Positions 32,560 through 44,425 of a stretch of 64,000 bases of DNA are shown here, in pieces. The notes beneath the pieces are model-generated. The model was not told the origin of the DNA, ran no database searches, and worked only from the letters and a program-made list of their open reading frames with translations. Each line of letters starts with the position of its first letter. The first letter of the stretch is position 1. Both the position numbers and the translations under genes were made by a program. Source of the stretch: Oehlia diaphana (taxonomy: Eukaryota > Glomeromycota > Glomeromycetes > Glomerales > Glomeraceae). The DNA lies in assembly GCA_003833135.1 (NCBI GenBank), contig QZLH01000117.1, positions 42,714 through 106,713 of the forward strand. The letters run 5' to 3'.

Positions 32560-33845
32560 TGATAGCTAAGTATACTTACGAATCTTAGTTCATCTATTCG
32601 TTGGAAATCCACCTAAATCTATAAAAAAGAGAGGAATAGTTATTAGTAACCATTTGTAATATTAAAAATAAAAAAAACAAAACTAAGATTTGTAAATCTT
32701 AATTTTTTCTGTACCTAAAAAAAATGATTAGTAAATCATTCCTTTAAAAAAAATATAGTTTTGATGAGATTCTTCAAAACTTACCTTTGGAATTCAGTAT
32801 TCAAGTAGAAGCCAATTTCCCTACAAGAAAAAAGATAAAAAAACATTAAAAAAACGTTTTTTATAACATTAATAGTTTTGAAAAAGAAAATTTCAAAACT
32901 AATCTTTAGAATTTCGGTATCCAAGTAGAAGTCAATATCCCTATAATTAAATATAAAAAAAAGTTTTTTAATGTTTTTTAATAGTTTGAAGAGATTCTTC
33001 AAAACTTATCTTTGGAATTCAGTATTCACGCCAGAACTGATATCCTTATAAAAAAATAAAAAAACGTTAAATATTAAACATTTTTTATATTAAAGTTTCA
33101 AAATATTTTGAAACTTATTTTTGGAATTCGGTATTCATGCCAGAACTGATATCCCTACAAAAATATTAAAAAAAAATGTTTTTAATATAAAAATGTTTTA
33201 TTAAAGTTTTGAATTTTTTTTTCAAAACTTAACTTTGAGATTCGATATTCACATCAGAACTGATATTCCTACAAAATAAATAAAAAAACGTTAAAAATAA
33301 CATTTTTTATATTAATATTTCAAAAATTTTTGAAACTTAACTTTGAGATTCAGTATCTACGCTGAAACTGATATCCTATATAAAAAATAATAAAAAAAAC
33401 ATTTTTAGTATAAAAACATTTTATTAAAGAAAGTTTCAAAATTCTTTTTTTGAAACTTATCTTTGGGATTCAGTATCCACGCTGGAACTAATTCCCTAAA
33501 CAAAATATAATAAAAAAGACATTTTTTAGTATAAAAACATTTTTTTTATTAATAAAGTTTCAAAAATCTTTCGAAACTTTTCTAGAATATCGGTACCCAC
33601 ACTGGAACTGATTTTCTTTGCAAAAAATATAAAAAAGAAACATTTTTTATCTAAAAATGTTTTTTTTTAAGAAAGTTTCAATATTTTTTGAAACTTTACC
33701 TATAATATCGGTATCTATGCTGGAACTGATTTTCTTTACTAAAAGTATAAAAAAGAAACATTTTTTAATATTAAAAAACGTTTTTTTAAAGAAATTTTAA
33801 AACATTTTTAATTTAATAAAAAGTTACCGAATTCAATGTGTACAT
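32560..33845 (-). repeat. Tandem array of micro-exon-like units (array 2)
   Basis: About ten units of ~110-130 bp. The minus-strand core is ~36 nt such as GATATCAGTTCTGGCGTGAA followed by TACTGAATTCCAAAG. Most units keep an acceptor-like TAG or AAG before the core. Intact GT donors remain in only about three (near 32,575, 32,785 and 33,688). The others read ATAAGT, TTAAGT or ATTAGT. Next to the donor position lie strong hairpins, for example a perfect 24-nt palindrome at 33,093-33,116. At the upstream edge 33,845-33,828 reads ATG plus five codons then GTAACT, a possible first exon. Core peptides in one frame resemble each other (EIGFYLNTEFQ, DIDFYLDTEIL). Confidence 0.5.
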
Positions 33846-34293
33846 TTATGTGAAGAACTAAGGTGTAAAAAAGGGAAGGGAAAAGGACGAAAGAGATGGA
33901 GGAAAGGATGCGAAAGTTTAAAAAAAGTTTGACCTGTAAAATGTCAATCTTAATCATCTGATGATTTCAATCATTTACTACCAACTGATTTGCTGAATTA
34001 TTGCCAATTTTTACTATTTGGCAAATTTGGCAAAATTGTGTTAATTTATATGACCAATTGGCATAATTTTACTGAATGATCTTAAAGGTACAATTTTTGT
34101 ATAACAATCGGTATAAGTTGATTTTCCACCAAAAGACTGAATAAGCTTTTGTTTAACAATCAGTATCAGTCAATTTGTGATTGATTTTACTGATTTTTGC
34201 CATTGGTCAAAAAATGTAACGAATTACATGACTAATCGGCAAAAATCATGCTGAAAGTTTTTAACAGTCGAAAGTTTTGATTTCGACTAGTGA

Positions 34294-36110
34294 GTAAAAT
34301 ACTAAAATAATATAGGTTTAAATTTGCTTAATAAAATATAATTTCAGTTTATTTAAATTATTTGTAGATTGGTAAATTTAATTATTAAATTACCAAAATT
34401 AATAATCTTTTTATATTATTAATAAAAAAATAAAAAATTTATATAAATTAAACTACCAATTTTTATAATTATAATTAAAAATATGTAAATTATAGATAAA
34501 ATAATAATTAATAAAAATAATAAATTAGATATAAATAATTATTAAAAAATAAAATGTTGCAAAACTAATCAGACAGTTTTTGGCCTGAATTATGCTTAAT
34601 TTTAGCCAGAATTATACTTAATTTTGGCTAAAATATAACCTAGAATTTGAAACTAATATTTTTAAAAATATTATTTATAAAAGTTAAATAAAAAGATAAG
34701 TTAAAAAAGATACCAATTTACTTAAATATAAAATATGACTTTGTAAAATTAACATAATTTGCTAAAACTCATAATTATGACTATTAATTAATTTTCAATC
34801 AATTTGCTTTATCTATACATGAAGTCAAAATTAAAGCCCAAAAGTAGAAATATTTCGACTTGAAAAGTTCAAAAGTTGGAATTAAAGTCAAAATGGTCAA
34901 AATTACATCATAGTCATATGATTTTTATAATTATAATTTAATATAAAATTTTAAATATGAATAACTCCGTCAATATTGATGCTACAGATACGAAATACAT
35001 ATCATTGGAATCCTCTCGATGAGCTGAATCCAACCGTATAAAGATCATAAAAATCGAATTACTGGATGCGGAGATCGTTAACTTTGAATTTAAAATTATT
35101 GATTACTATAAAAATTATAGTATAAAATTTTAAACATGAATATCTACATCAATATTGATGCTATTAATATGAAATATATATCATTGGAATCCTCTTAATG
35201 AGCTGAATCCAACCGTGTAAAGATTATAAAAATCAAATTACTGTATGCGGAGTTCGTTAACTTTAAATTTTAATATTATTGTTTACTATAAAATCACATA
35301 ATTTTAACACAATTTTGACCATTTTGACCATTTTGAAGGTCAAAATTAACCAATTTCAGTTTTATGTATAGCTTTATTTAAAATTATAAGTTTAACCAAA
35401 TTTTGATTGAATTTGCTAAAACTCAAATGTAAGTTATATATGTAATGTCCAGAATCCTATTCAAACTAACAATTATGAATAAAAGATAAATGAAATACTG
35501 CTTTTTCTAATTGGATTAAAATTCAATACTGGTGTTTATAGTCTATACAGCATTCTCTAATTAATAATATATATACAAATATAAAGTGACGTTAAATCTT
35601 TTAAAATAATGATATAATGTGGTCTAAAAGATTTATCTAAAGTTGGTCATTGTTAGATACTATATATTATGAGTTATAGTACCCCCTATGCATAGTACCC
35701 CTCTTGAAAAATTTCATAGAATTGTATAGTACCTGAGAGATATTTTATATTTATCTTGTAATCCAGTGATCAGATTTGTGCAAACATTTTTTTGTTTGAT
35801 AACTCTCATTGACTTCTTTAAATAAAAAGAAAATTGCTCAAATTAGACTAGTAGATCATAAGATATTTGCAAAAAACATAATTTTTAAGCTTTATTTAGT
35901 ATCCAGCAGGGGTACAGGAAACTCCTAATTTTTGCAAGATACCTGAGATACTATGGCTCATAATATACAATACTTCTCAAAATTCTTAAATATCATCAAA
36001 TAATATGTCTGATAGTAATTTTTTTAAACAAATTTGTAGTACATCTAAGGTTACTTGCCAAAACTAAAGAGTTTTGGCATGCTGAAACTAAGACTCTGAG
36101 CTATATATAT
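34294..36110. repeat. AT-rich desert with a ~180-bp tandem duplication
   Basis: Two direct copies, at about 34,945-35,120 and 35,124-35,300, share AATATTGATGCTA, CATTGGAATCCTCT and GAGCTGAATCCAACCGT. They differ by scattered substitutions. The rest is AT-rich with no gene. ATTACTGGATGCGGAG also resembles a word in the MITE at 4,397-4,692 (ATTACTGGATGCTGAG), so this may be a related repeat family. Confidence 0.5.
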
Positions 36111-37490
36111 TAGTGTTCTGAACGGATCGAATCAGATCAGATTTGAGATGAATCTGATCTGATCCGAATTCAGATCAAAAAAAATTAGATTTGATCCAAT
36201 CCGTATTCAGATCAAAAATAATTGGATCTGATCCGATCCAAATCCGTAATAAACTTGATTCGATTCAGTCTGAATCCAATTCGGATAAAACCGATCTGAT
36301 CCGAATCTGATCCGAATCAGAAATTAAAAAAACATTTTGCAACGTTTTTTTAAAGATTTATTTAATAAAAAATGTTGTAAAATGTTTTTATTTCAATTTA
36401 AGCGAAAAAAACCATTGCATTTTTTTAACGATTTTAATATAAACCGTTGCAAAATGGTTTATATAACTAAAAAAACCATTTCGCAACAGTTTTTTAACAA
36501 TTTTAATATAAACTGTTGCGAAACGGTTTATGTAACTAAAAAAAACTGTTTTGCAATGGTTTATATAACTAAAAAAAACCATTTCACAACGGTTTTTTAA
36601 CGATTTTAATATAAACCATTGCAAAATAGTTTAAATAACTAAAAAAACTATTTCGCAACAGTTTTTTTAAATGTTTTATATAAACCATTGCGAAATGGTT
36701 TATATAACTAAAAAAACCATTTCACAATAATTTTTTAACGATTTTAATATAAATCATTGCGAAACGGTTTATATAATTAAAAAAAACCATTTCGCAACGG
36801 TTTTTTAAATTGTTTTAATATAAACTGTTGCAAAACGGTTTAAATAACTAAAAAAACCGTTTTGCAATGGTTTTTTTAAATATTTTTAATATAAACCATT
36901 GCGAAATGGTTTATATAACTAAAAAAAACTGTTTCGCAACAGTTTTTTAATGATTTTAATATAAATCATTGCGAAATGGTTTATATAACTAAAAAAACTG
37001 TTTCGTAATGATTTTTTAAATTATTTTAATATAAACCGTTGTGAAATGGTTTAAATAACTAAAAAAACCATTTTGCAACGGTTTTTTAACTATTTTAATA
37101 TAAATTGTTTCGCAACGGTTTTTTAATGATTTTAATAAAAACCGTTGCGAAACAGTTTTTAATTGTCTTAATAAAAAACATTACGCAAAACGATTTTTAA
37201 TTGTCTTAATAAAAAACATTATGTGAAACAGTTTTTAATTGTCTTAATAAAAAATGTTATGCAAAATGTTTTTTATTCGGATCTAATCCGGATCCGATCT
37301 GAATCCATTCAAATCTGATTCGATCTGATCCGATTTGGATGAATAACTGATCTGATCTGATTTGATCCATAACAGATCAAATTTTTTTGATTCAGATCGG
37401 ATCACGGATCATAAAAAATCTAATCTGATCTGATCTGTTTCAGATCAGATCCGTGAATACAAATCGGATCAGTTTTTTTTCGGAACACTA
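36111..37490. mobile_element. 1.38-kb hAT-type MITE with 69-bp palindromic tandem core
   Basis: Ends TAGTGTTCTGAA and TTCGGAACACTA form a 12-bp terminal inverted repeat. Flanks are ATATATAT on both sides (36,103-36,110 and 37,491-37,498), an 8-bp duplication fitting hAT. Subterminal regions (about 36,120-36,320 and 37,270-37,480) are arrays of GATCCGATCTGAT-like words. The core is about a dozen ~69-bp units, each a hairpin with ACCATTTCGCAACGG pairing CCGTTGCGAAATGG. No transposase; the short ORFs inside only reflect the repeat. Confidence 0.8.
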
Positions 37491-37679
37491 ATATATATAG
37501 AGGTAAGATGCAGTCAATAAAAAATTACTATTAACTTTATGTATTTTTTCAGGGTTGGAATTATAATAATGCCAGTCAGTGTCTAAAAAAGGAAATAAAT
37601 TCCAGCTGGAATTATTTATAAAAGGAAAGATCTTTATAATTATTTTGGTTAATTCTACGCAAATCCTTATCCTATCTTT

Positions 37680-37950
37680 TTATGTACAGTCAGCCCTTTT
37701 TATAGTGAAATTTGATATAACGAATTTTACAATACAACGAATCTTTGATGTGATACAGATTTTATCATATGAAAAAAAATTTGTTATACCAAATTCTACT
37801 AACTAAACACAGTATAACGTTCAACGAAGAAAAATATATAAATTCACATGTATAAATGAACCCTTTTATAACAAATTTTTTTATAACGAACTTTTTTTTA
37901 ATATAGTGAAATTTTTATAATATGAATTTTTACTATAAAAGACAATAAAT
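37680..37950 (+). repeat. Terminal region of a pogo/Tc1-like element
   Basis: Begins near ACAGTCAGCCCTTTTTATAG and continues with TATAACGAATTTTACAATAC, TATAACGAACTTTT and TATAGTGAAATTTTTATA words. These repeated TATAACGAA/TATAGTGAA motifs are typical of pogo-like termini. The region lies just upstream of the decayed DDE_1 transposase at 38,077. A matching right terminus was not found downstream. Confidence 0.5.
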
Positions 37951-38076
37951 CATCATCTTACATATAATTTCTTCTCAAATATAGTAATATTGCACATCAT
38001 ATGTGGTCGTAATTTATTTTTTGTCTTTGTTCTTTTGTATTTTTAGCATAAGTTAGCCAGCCACGTTACATAAAAA

Positions 38077-39734
38077 ATGCCAAAAGTAAATCCCAAAAAA
38101 TGACTTAATGAAGTCCCTCAAAAACAAAATAAAATCCCTAAAAAACGAAAGTCTCTTACCACTGCGCAAAAGAAAGAAGTTTGTTTTTAAAACAAAAGGA
38201 CTTAGCCAAGGAATATAATGTTAGTAAAGGGATGATTAGTGATATTTTAAAGGAAAAAGATCGATGGATTGCTGTGAACTCTGACTCATACTTAGCTAGT
38301 TTGCGACGTAAGAAAAAAATATCTTTTCCCATTATTAAAGAAGCATTAACCTTTTGGGTAGAAAATGCATTCCAAACTGGTCTTATTATCAGTAATAGTA
38401 TTCTTTCCAGTAAGGCTCTAGAATTCACTTTTTTATATGAAGAAGATAAATTTAAGGGGTCACACAAATAGGTAGATAATTTTAACAATTTAAAGCAATA
38501 CAACCTTCAGTGAGTGCATCACTTCAAGATCTTGAAATAATGCGTGAAATTATTCACCAGATTTTAAAAAATTATGTCCCTAAGGATATTTTTAATTGTG
38601 ATGAGACAGGCCTTTTTTGGAAAATGCAACCTAGTCACACAATATCTAATGGTCCAATATCTGAAACCAAACAATCAAAAGATCATGTAATAGTTCTGCT
38701 TACCTGCAATGCAACAGGAACTGAAAATTGCGCTCATTATTTATTCACAAATTTGAAAATCCACAGGCTTTTAAAAATATTGATAAAAAAACTCTTTTGG
38801 TTGATTATTGCTAGAATCCTAAAAGTTGGATGCGGGTATCAATTTGGAACTAATATCTTAAGAAACTTGATACCAAAATATGAAGACAAGGGCAGAATAT
38901 TCTTCTTCTTATCGATAATACTCCAACCCATACTCTGTATGAAACAACACATCTTATTAATATTACAATTGAGTATTTGCCTTCAAATACTATCGCACAC
39001 CTACAATCTTGCGATTAAGGGATTATTAATAGTTTTAAGGTAAACAACAAATTATTTTTATAATTGCATTTCATTTACAATAAAATTATTTTATAATTGA
39101 AACCACAATTTTTTTTTTAATTTAGGCGTAATGTCAAAAGTTATTTTTACGTAATAAAATTAAAGCTTTTGACAAATATAATGAATACGGAATTAATCCT
39201 ACTGAAATTAATATTAAAAAATGCGTTAAATATGTTACGTGTGCGTAGGATAATATTACACAAAGTACAATTGAAAATTGCTAGTTGAAGGCAGATATTT
39301 TGCCTAAAGATGATGAAAACGAGATTGATATAGGTGCTGATACACAAATTTATTTTACGCATATGAAAGAATTAGAGGAAGTTCAAGCATTAATTGATGA
39401 ACTTAATTTTAAAAATCAAATTAATGCCAAAGAATTTATTCATTGTGATAATAGTGAAATTACAACAGAAATGTATTCTAATGAGGAAATTTTAAAAGCT
39501 ATCCTTCCTAATAATCAAGAAAAGGAAATAGAAGAGCTTTTAGATTCTCTACCATCTATTACTTATAATGAAGTTATTGAATCATATGAAAAAGTGATTT
39601 TATATTTGGAGCAATAGGAGGATTATTTTGATATGAACAAGAAAGAATTAAAATTTATTAAAAAACTAAAAAAGAAGCAACGTTTTTTATCTGCAAGACA
39701 AACTAACCTTAATAGTTTTGTTAATAGTAAATGA
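38077..39734 (+). pseudogene. Decayed pogo/Tigger-type DDE_1 transposase
   Basis: Recognisable domains in order. The CENP-B-like N-terminal helix-turn-helix is KRKSLTTAQKKEVC, then LAKEYNVSKGMISDILKEKD (38,134-38,250). A second HTH (Tc5 type) has FPIIKEALTFWVENAF. The DDE_1 catalytic core has FNCDETGLFWKM with its first Asp (38,590), VLLTCNATGTE, then in another frame IDNTPTH with the second Asp (38,915) and LQSCDXGIIN with the third (39,010). The C-terminal tail is acidic and ends near RQTNLNSF. An in-frame stop near the start (38,101), stops at 38,469 and 39,615, and at least one frameshift between 38,750 and 38,910 show it is inactive. All three catalytic Asp are still readable, so decay is moderate. 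Confidence 0.8.
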
Positions 39735-40103
39735 GCGAAAATATTAATTAAGAATTTGAAAATGTTTAGTATATATAGTTTAATTTTTTTATAATGCATT
39801 TATAATATAATAAATAATTTTTTTGAACATGTTGTTAAAGTAGAAATGTGGCACAGTAATTTTATGTAGATCATTTTGAAGATCATTTTGTAGATCTCTT
39901 AATTTTTTCGATTTTCTTGATTTTCTTGATTTATTTAATAAATTTGATAAATCTGATAAATTTGATTTATTTATTTTATTAATTTTATTTATTTTATTTG
40001 TTATATTTTATTTATTTATTATATTTATTTTATTTTATTTATTTATTATATTTGTTTTATTTATTTTATTAAATATTCTTAATTTTTATTTTATTATAAA
40101 TAG
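39735..40103. repeat. TTTATT microsatellite-like tract
   Basis: About 39,950-40,080 is nearly pure TTTATTTATTTTATT-type simple repeat, followed by AT-rich sequence. No coding potential. Confidence 0.6.
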
Positions 40104-40351
40104 TGTTAGGATTTTATCAAGTTAAGGAGATAGTTAGTTAGTTAGTTAGTAAGTAAGAAGAGTTAATCAAGTCAAGTGAATTAGTCAGAATTGTATTGTA
40201 GTTTTCAAGTTATATGAAAAGAGTATTATTCCCAGTAGTATAATTCAAGATAGTTAATTTTGCAACCAAGAGATTATCTATATTTTTTGTCATATTTAAA
40301 ATCTTACATTATTTTAATAAAAACCTATTTTCTTTAACTAAACATCCAACA
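40104..40351. mobile_element. Possible solo LTR
   Basis: A ~248-bp stretch bounded by TGTTAGGA and TCCAACA, i.e. TG..CA with short inverted ends. It contains a (AGTT) run at 40,132-40,152 and an AATAAAA signal near the right end, as in retrotransposon LTRs. No target-site duplication and no internal retroelement genes are visible, so the call is weak. Confidence 0.3.
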
Positions 40352-43149
40352 TTATTTCACGTAATTAAATTGTGATCAACTTAAGACTCTCCTATTAAGT
40401 TAAACTCTAGTTAACCTGTTAAAGCGTTAAAGTTTTTATTTCAATCAGCTTTAATTGTTGACAGGATAACAACATATATACTTTTTAATAGTATTATTTA
40501 ATATATTAAAGAGTATAGTCTATTGGTATAAAGGTTGTTTGTTGTAAAAAAGTAACAAAGTCATCAGTAATAAGACTATCATCATAAACTCTTTTTATAT
40601 CCAAAAATTTGCTTAATAATCCTAAAGTCATATATTTGCTTTCATAACATTACTGCTTAAATTAGTTTTCTCTTTTATATATTCTATCTTTTAGTTTTTA
40701 TTTTGATGCACTTCAGTCTAATTTTTTTGTTATCTTGCTTTTATATTAAGAATTTTTACCTAAATTTAAAAAATAAAAAATTATTAATACTAAAGAAAAT
40801 GTGTGTTTTAAACAAAAGATCTATGAAAAATGAATGAAAACTTAAAAAAACTATTTAAAAAAAAATGAAAAATAATATTTTATTATTTAGAAAAAATATG
40901 GTCATGACAGTTGTAAATTGCAAAATATGATTAGTTATAATCACATCTCTATTATAAGAACTTTCTTTTTAAGATTTTTGATCATGTTATTTTTCTTTAA
41001 CATAACTATAGATTTCTTATTGAATTTTGAAAAAATATGATGACTAATTTAAAATTTAGCTTTATATTAAATATATGATTTCCAATATACTGTATATATA
41101 ATATAATATAATTCCAAATTAATAAATTAATTAAAAAAATAATAATAATTTGTAAAACCATTTAAAATTTATTAATTATTTAAAATAATTATATAAATTA
41201 TATATAGATTTTTCATATATGCTGATTTTCAGAATTAGTCAAAATTAAAATTTTTATAAAAATTTAATATTTTAGTAAGATTAACATTACATAAATCTAA
41301 ATTAAATATTATAAAAGCATTTTTTTGGCAAAAAATAAAATTTTCAGATTAGACTTTATGCAGGTGATAAAATTGTGCATTATTATTCCTGAAGATATGC
41401 CAATATTATCATTTTATATTCATTTAAAAGCTGAAAACTTGCTCTATCGTAAGAATTAAAGATCAGGAAAATTGGATTACTGGATAAGGTGTAATTAATA
41501 ATTAAATTCAAATCAAATTTAAAAATCAAAAAATTAAATATATTGAATATAATTATTTACAATCCAGTAATTTAATTTATTTGATTTTAGACTTATTAGA
41601 TAAACCGCAATTTTCTCTTTCAAATGAATATAAATTCATTTATGTATCTTACATATATAGGTATTTAATAAATTTTTTTATATCAGATTTTATTAAACTT
41701 ACAAAATTTTATATTAATAATATAATTGATGATTCCTGAACATCTATATATATTATACAAATTATTTTAAAAGTAAAAGTTGCCATCACCTTAAGGAGCA
41801 AAGATCATTCAAATTGAATTACTACATGTAAAGTAATTAATAATCAAATTTAGATAAAATTCAATAAATATACTGAACATGATTACTGAACAACTAGTAA
41901 TCCAATTCACTTCTCAATTTTTTCTTTCAAATAAATATAAATTTATTTATATAGCTTATTTCTATAAAGAATTATCAATGATTTTGTCATGAAAATTATA
42001 TTTGATCTTTTAAATTTTAATGATATCTTATATTAAAAAAAAATTAAAAATTATATAATTTAGTTTTTTTTTGTATTATCTATCTAATATAAATTTATTA
42101 TTCTTATATAAATAATAATTTGTATTTGCTTTAATAAAATTATTTTTGTATAAAAAAATTAGATTTCAAAAATTGGCCCATATACCCATATATATAATAT
42201 TAAATATATTTTATGAGATGGTTTCTAGCAACTGGAATCTCAAATAAAGAAAAAAATAAAAATAATCAGTCATTTTAATAGAAATTCTTGCTTCTAATAT
42301 TATGGTATCTTTATATTTAGCTAATCCTGCCAATTTATTTTTATATTTATAGAATGTAATAGGTAAAGCATTTAAATTAATTTAAGATAAAGGGAGGCAT
42401 TTGCAAGTTGATAACTTATTATGAAATGTAAGCTAACTTGAATAAAATCATTGGTAAGGCTTTCAGTTTGAATAAATTTACTATTAATTAGAAAAGAAAC
42501 TATACTTTTAACTTAAAGTAAAGAAGAAATTATCATTAGAAGGATGATAATATTAAGATATTTCAAAAGATAACTAATACAATACAGTTAAATAAGAAAT
42601 ATAAGATGGTTAAATAAATTAAGAAATTTAACAGTTTTTAAATAGAATTGACAAACTTATAGTTTTAATTAAAATTAGATTAATGCTAAAAAATTGAGAG
42701 TATCTTAATGAATATGATAGAATAAACAGATTGTTCTAATTTTAGAAGTGTAGTTATAGTAAGGTAATTTCATTCCTTTTATTTTTTATTTGTTTTTATT
42801 GTTTTCTCTATTATTTTTTTTGATTTGAATGGTATCATTTGATGCCCTTTTCATTGCACAGTAAAAGTGATAAGTTTTCTATAATTTGTAATTTTGTATG
42901 ATTTTTAAATAATAAATAAAGCTCTAACCAGCTATACTTAAAAGTTAAAACAAAAATTTTTTTAATTGCTTTTAAAGTTTTTTTATTTTTAAAATATTTT
43001 ATATATTATTTATACTGTTGGAAAGGTAATATTTGAAAAATTAATTTTGTTGATTTCATAATAAATATATATTTACTAATGTTTCATTATTTTTTTTCTT
43101 TTTAGATTTTAAAAAGTTAGAGAATTTCATTCTTTTGATATTACTATAA
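40352..43149. repeat. AT-rich desert with decayed tandem repeats
   Basis: No gene seen. About 41,360-41,590 and 41,725-41,945 are two diverged copies of a block containing TTCCTGAA, AAAGATCA, AATTGAATTACT/AATTGGATTACTGG and AATTAATAATCAAATT. The remainder is low-complexity AT-rich sequence with short meaningless ORFs. Confidence 0.45.
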
Positions 43150-43320
43150 AAAAGATATATAGTCATCCCCCTCTACAGTCACACCCTTCGGGACCACCAA
43201 ATGGTGTGACTATGAAGAGGTGTGCTTATAGTAAGGTTTTATATATACAGTCACATTTATGCAAAGTTTCTTTTTGGTGTGATTGTCTGGAGCGTAGTGA
43301 AGGACTATATAAATTACGAA
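43150..43320. repeat. Inverted-repeat fragment, pogo/Tc1-like termini
   Basis: Contains CATCCCCCTCTACAGTCACA and, inverted, TGTGACTATGAAGAGGTGTG, around CACCAAATGGTG. The pattern resembles CAGTCA..CCC/TATAG termini of pogo-like elements in this window. No coding region. Boundaries uncertain. Confidence 0.4.
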
Positions 43321-44425
43321 GGTCGATGACAATTAGTGTCACGTGGCAATTTCCGGTTGTCTGCACGCATCATTTCTGATTGGTCCACACAGAATATGTA
43401 TTGAAATTTCATGCTACATCAAAAATAAACAAGTTATGATTACCTTTTTTTTTAGATTTCGGCTAGTAAGTATATTTTTCTTTTATATTTTTTTCCTAGA
43501 ATATATAGGTTTCTGGATTTTTTGTATATACTGGACTGGTAGTTGTTTTTTATTTGTTTTGCTTTAAAGAAACATTTCTAACATTTTATTTTTTATTTTT
43601 ATTTTTTTAGGGATATCAGATTTTTTGTACAAATTGAATTTTAAATATTTGGATTTTTGTACAAAATCTTTCGCTCCGAACTTACAACGGTTTCCGTTTC
43701 CTAGTTATATATAATTTTTTATTGTAAGTAAAATGAATGCTAACTTGATTATCAGATATAGAAATCATATACAAATAAATAAAAAATAATTTTAATTTTT
43801 CCTACCTTCCACCTTACCAAATTTGAGCTTATACAATTTTTTAGCCTACACAAACTGACAAATGTATACATGAAAAAATGCATAAAGTTACCATTTCTTT
43901 TATATCCATTTTAACTGTATATCAAGCAAATCTTATTGTTATTATGAAATTATACTATGAAACTGATGATATAATTATCTTCAGAACGCGTTATACATTT
44001 TTCAAATATACTTTAATCTCCTTATTTCATTATACTAATTTTTTTTTTTTTTTATTCTTTATCCTATTTTATTATTTGTTTATTTTCTTTCATTTTTCTT
44101 TTATTTCTTATTCCATTTCATTTACTTTATATTTTATTTTCACTTATTTTTTATTTTCTTTCTTTCTTTATTTTTCTTCTTTTTCTTTTGTTTTTATCCA
44201 TTTATTTCATTTCTTGGGTTACTTAGTTTGATTTTATTTTTATTTTTGTTTTTTTGTTAGTGCATAACTGCATATATACTGTATCCAATAATAAGAGTGA
44301 AAATCGGAATATTTGCTGTTCAGATTTAATACCGGAATTTTTTCAGGCAATCTTGCATGTATATTACACTAATAAACACGGTCGAATGACGCGTTTATTA
44401 ATTTTTTTCTTATTTAAAAAAAGTT
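43321..44425 (+). promoter_or_regulatory. Upstream region of the borealin-like gene
   Basis: About 44,036-44,255 is an unusually long pyrimidine-dominated tract (runs of T with TTTCTT and TTTCATTT). Before it are AT-rich sequence and a CACGTGG word (43,341-43,347). Hydrophobic ORFs here only reflect T-rich composition. Confidence 0.4.

Larger units (their letters stand above)
30210..34293. mobile_element. Possible ~4.1-kb element enclosing two micro-exon arrays
   Basis: Left end TCACTGGTCAAAAT (30,210) and right end ATTTCGACTAGTGA (to 34,293) are imperfect inverted repeats. Both subterminal regions (30,220-30,410 and 33,950-34,270) share words such as TTGGCAAAAATT, CTGATTTTTGCC and AACCGGTAAAATC-like motifs. 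No target-site duplication is obvious and no transposase is seen. The grouping into one element is tentative. Confidence 0.3.

Noticed and set aside
36337..36624. Repetitive ORFs on both strands with VYITKKN-like repeats
   Set aside because: They only translate the ~69-bp palindromic units of the hAT-type MITE.
43878..44231. 117-codon Phe-rich ORF
   Set aside because: Direct product of a pyrimidine tract (TTT/TTC codons), with no intron or family evidence.
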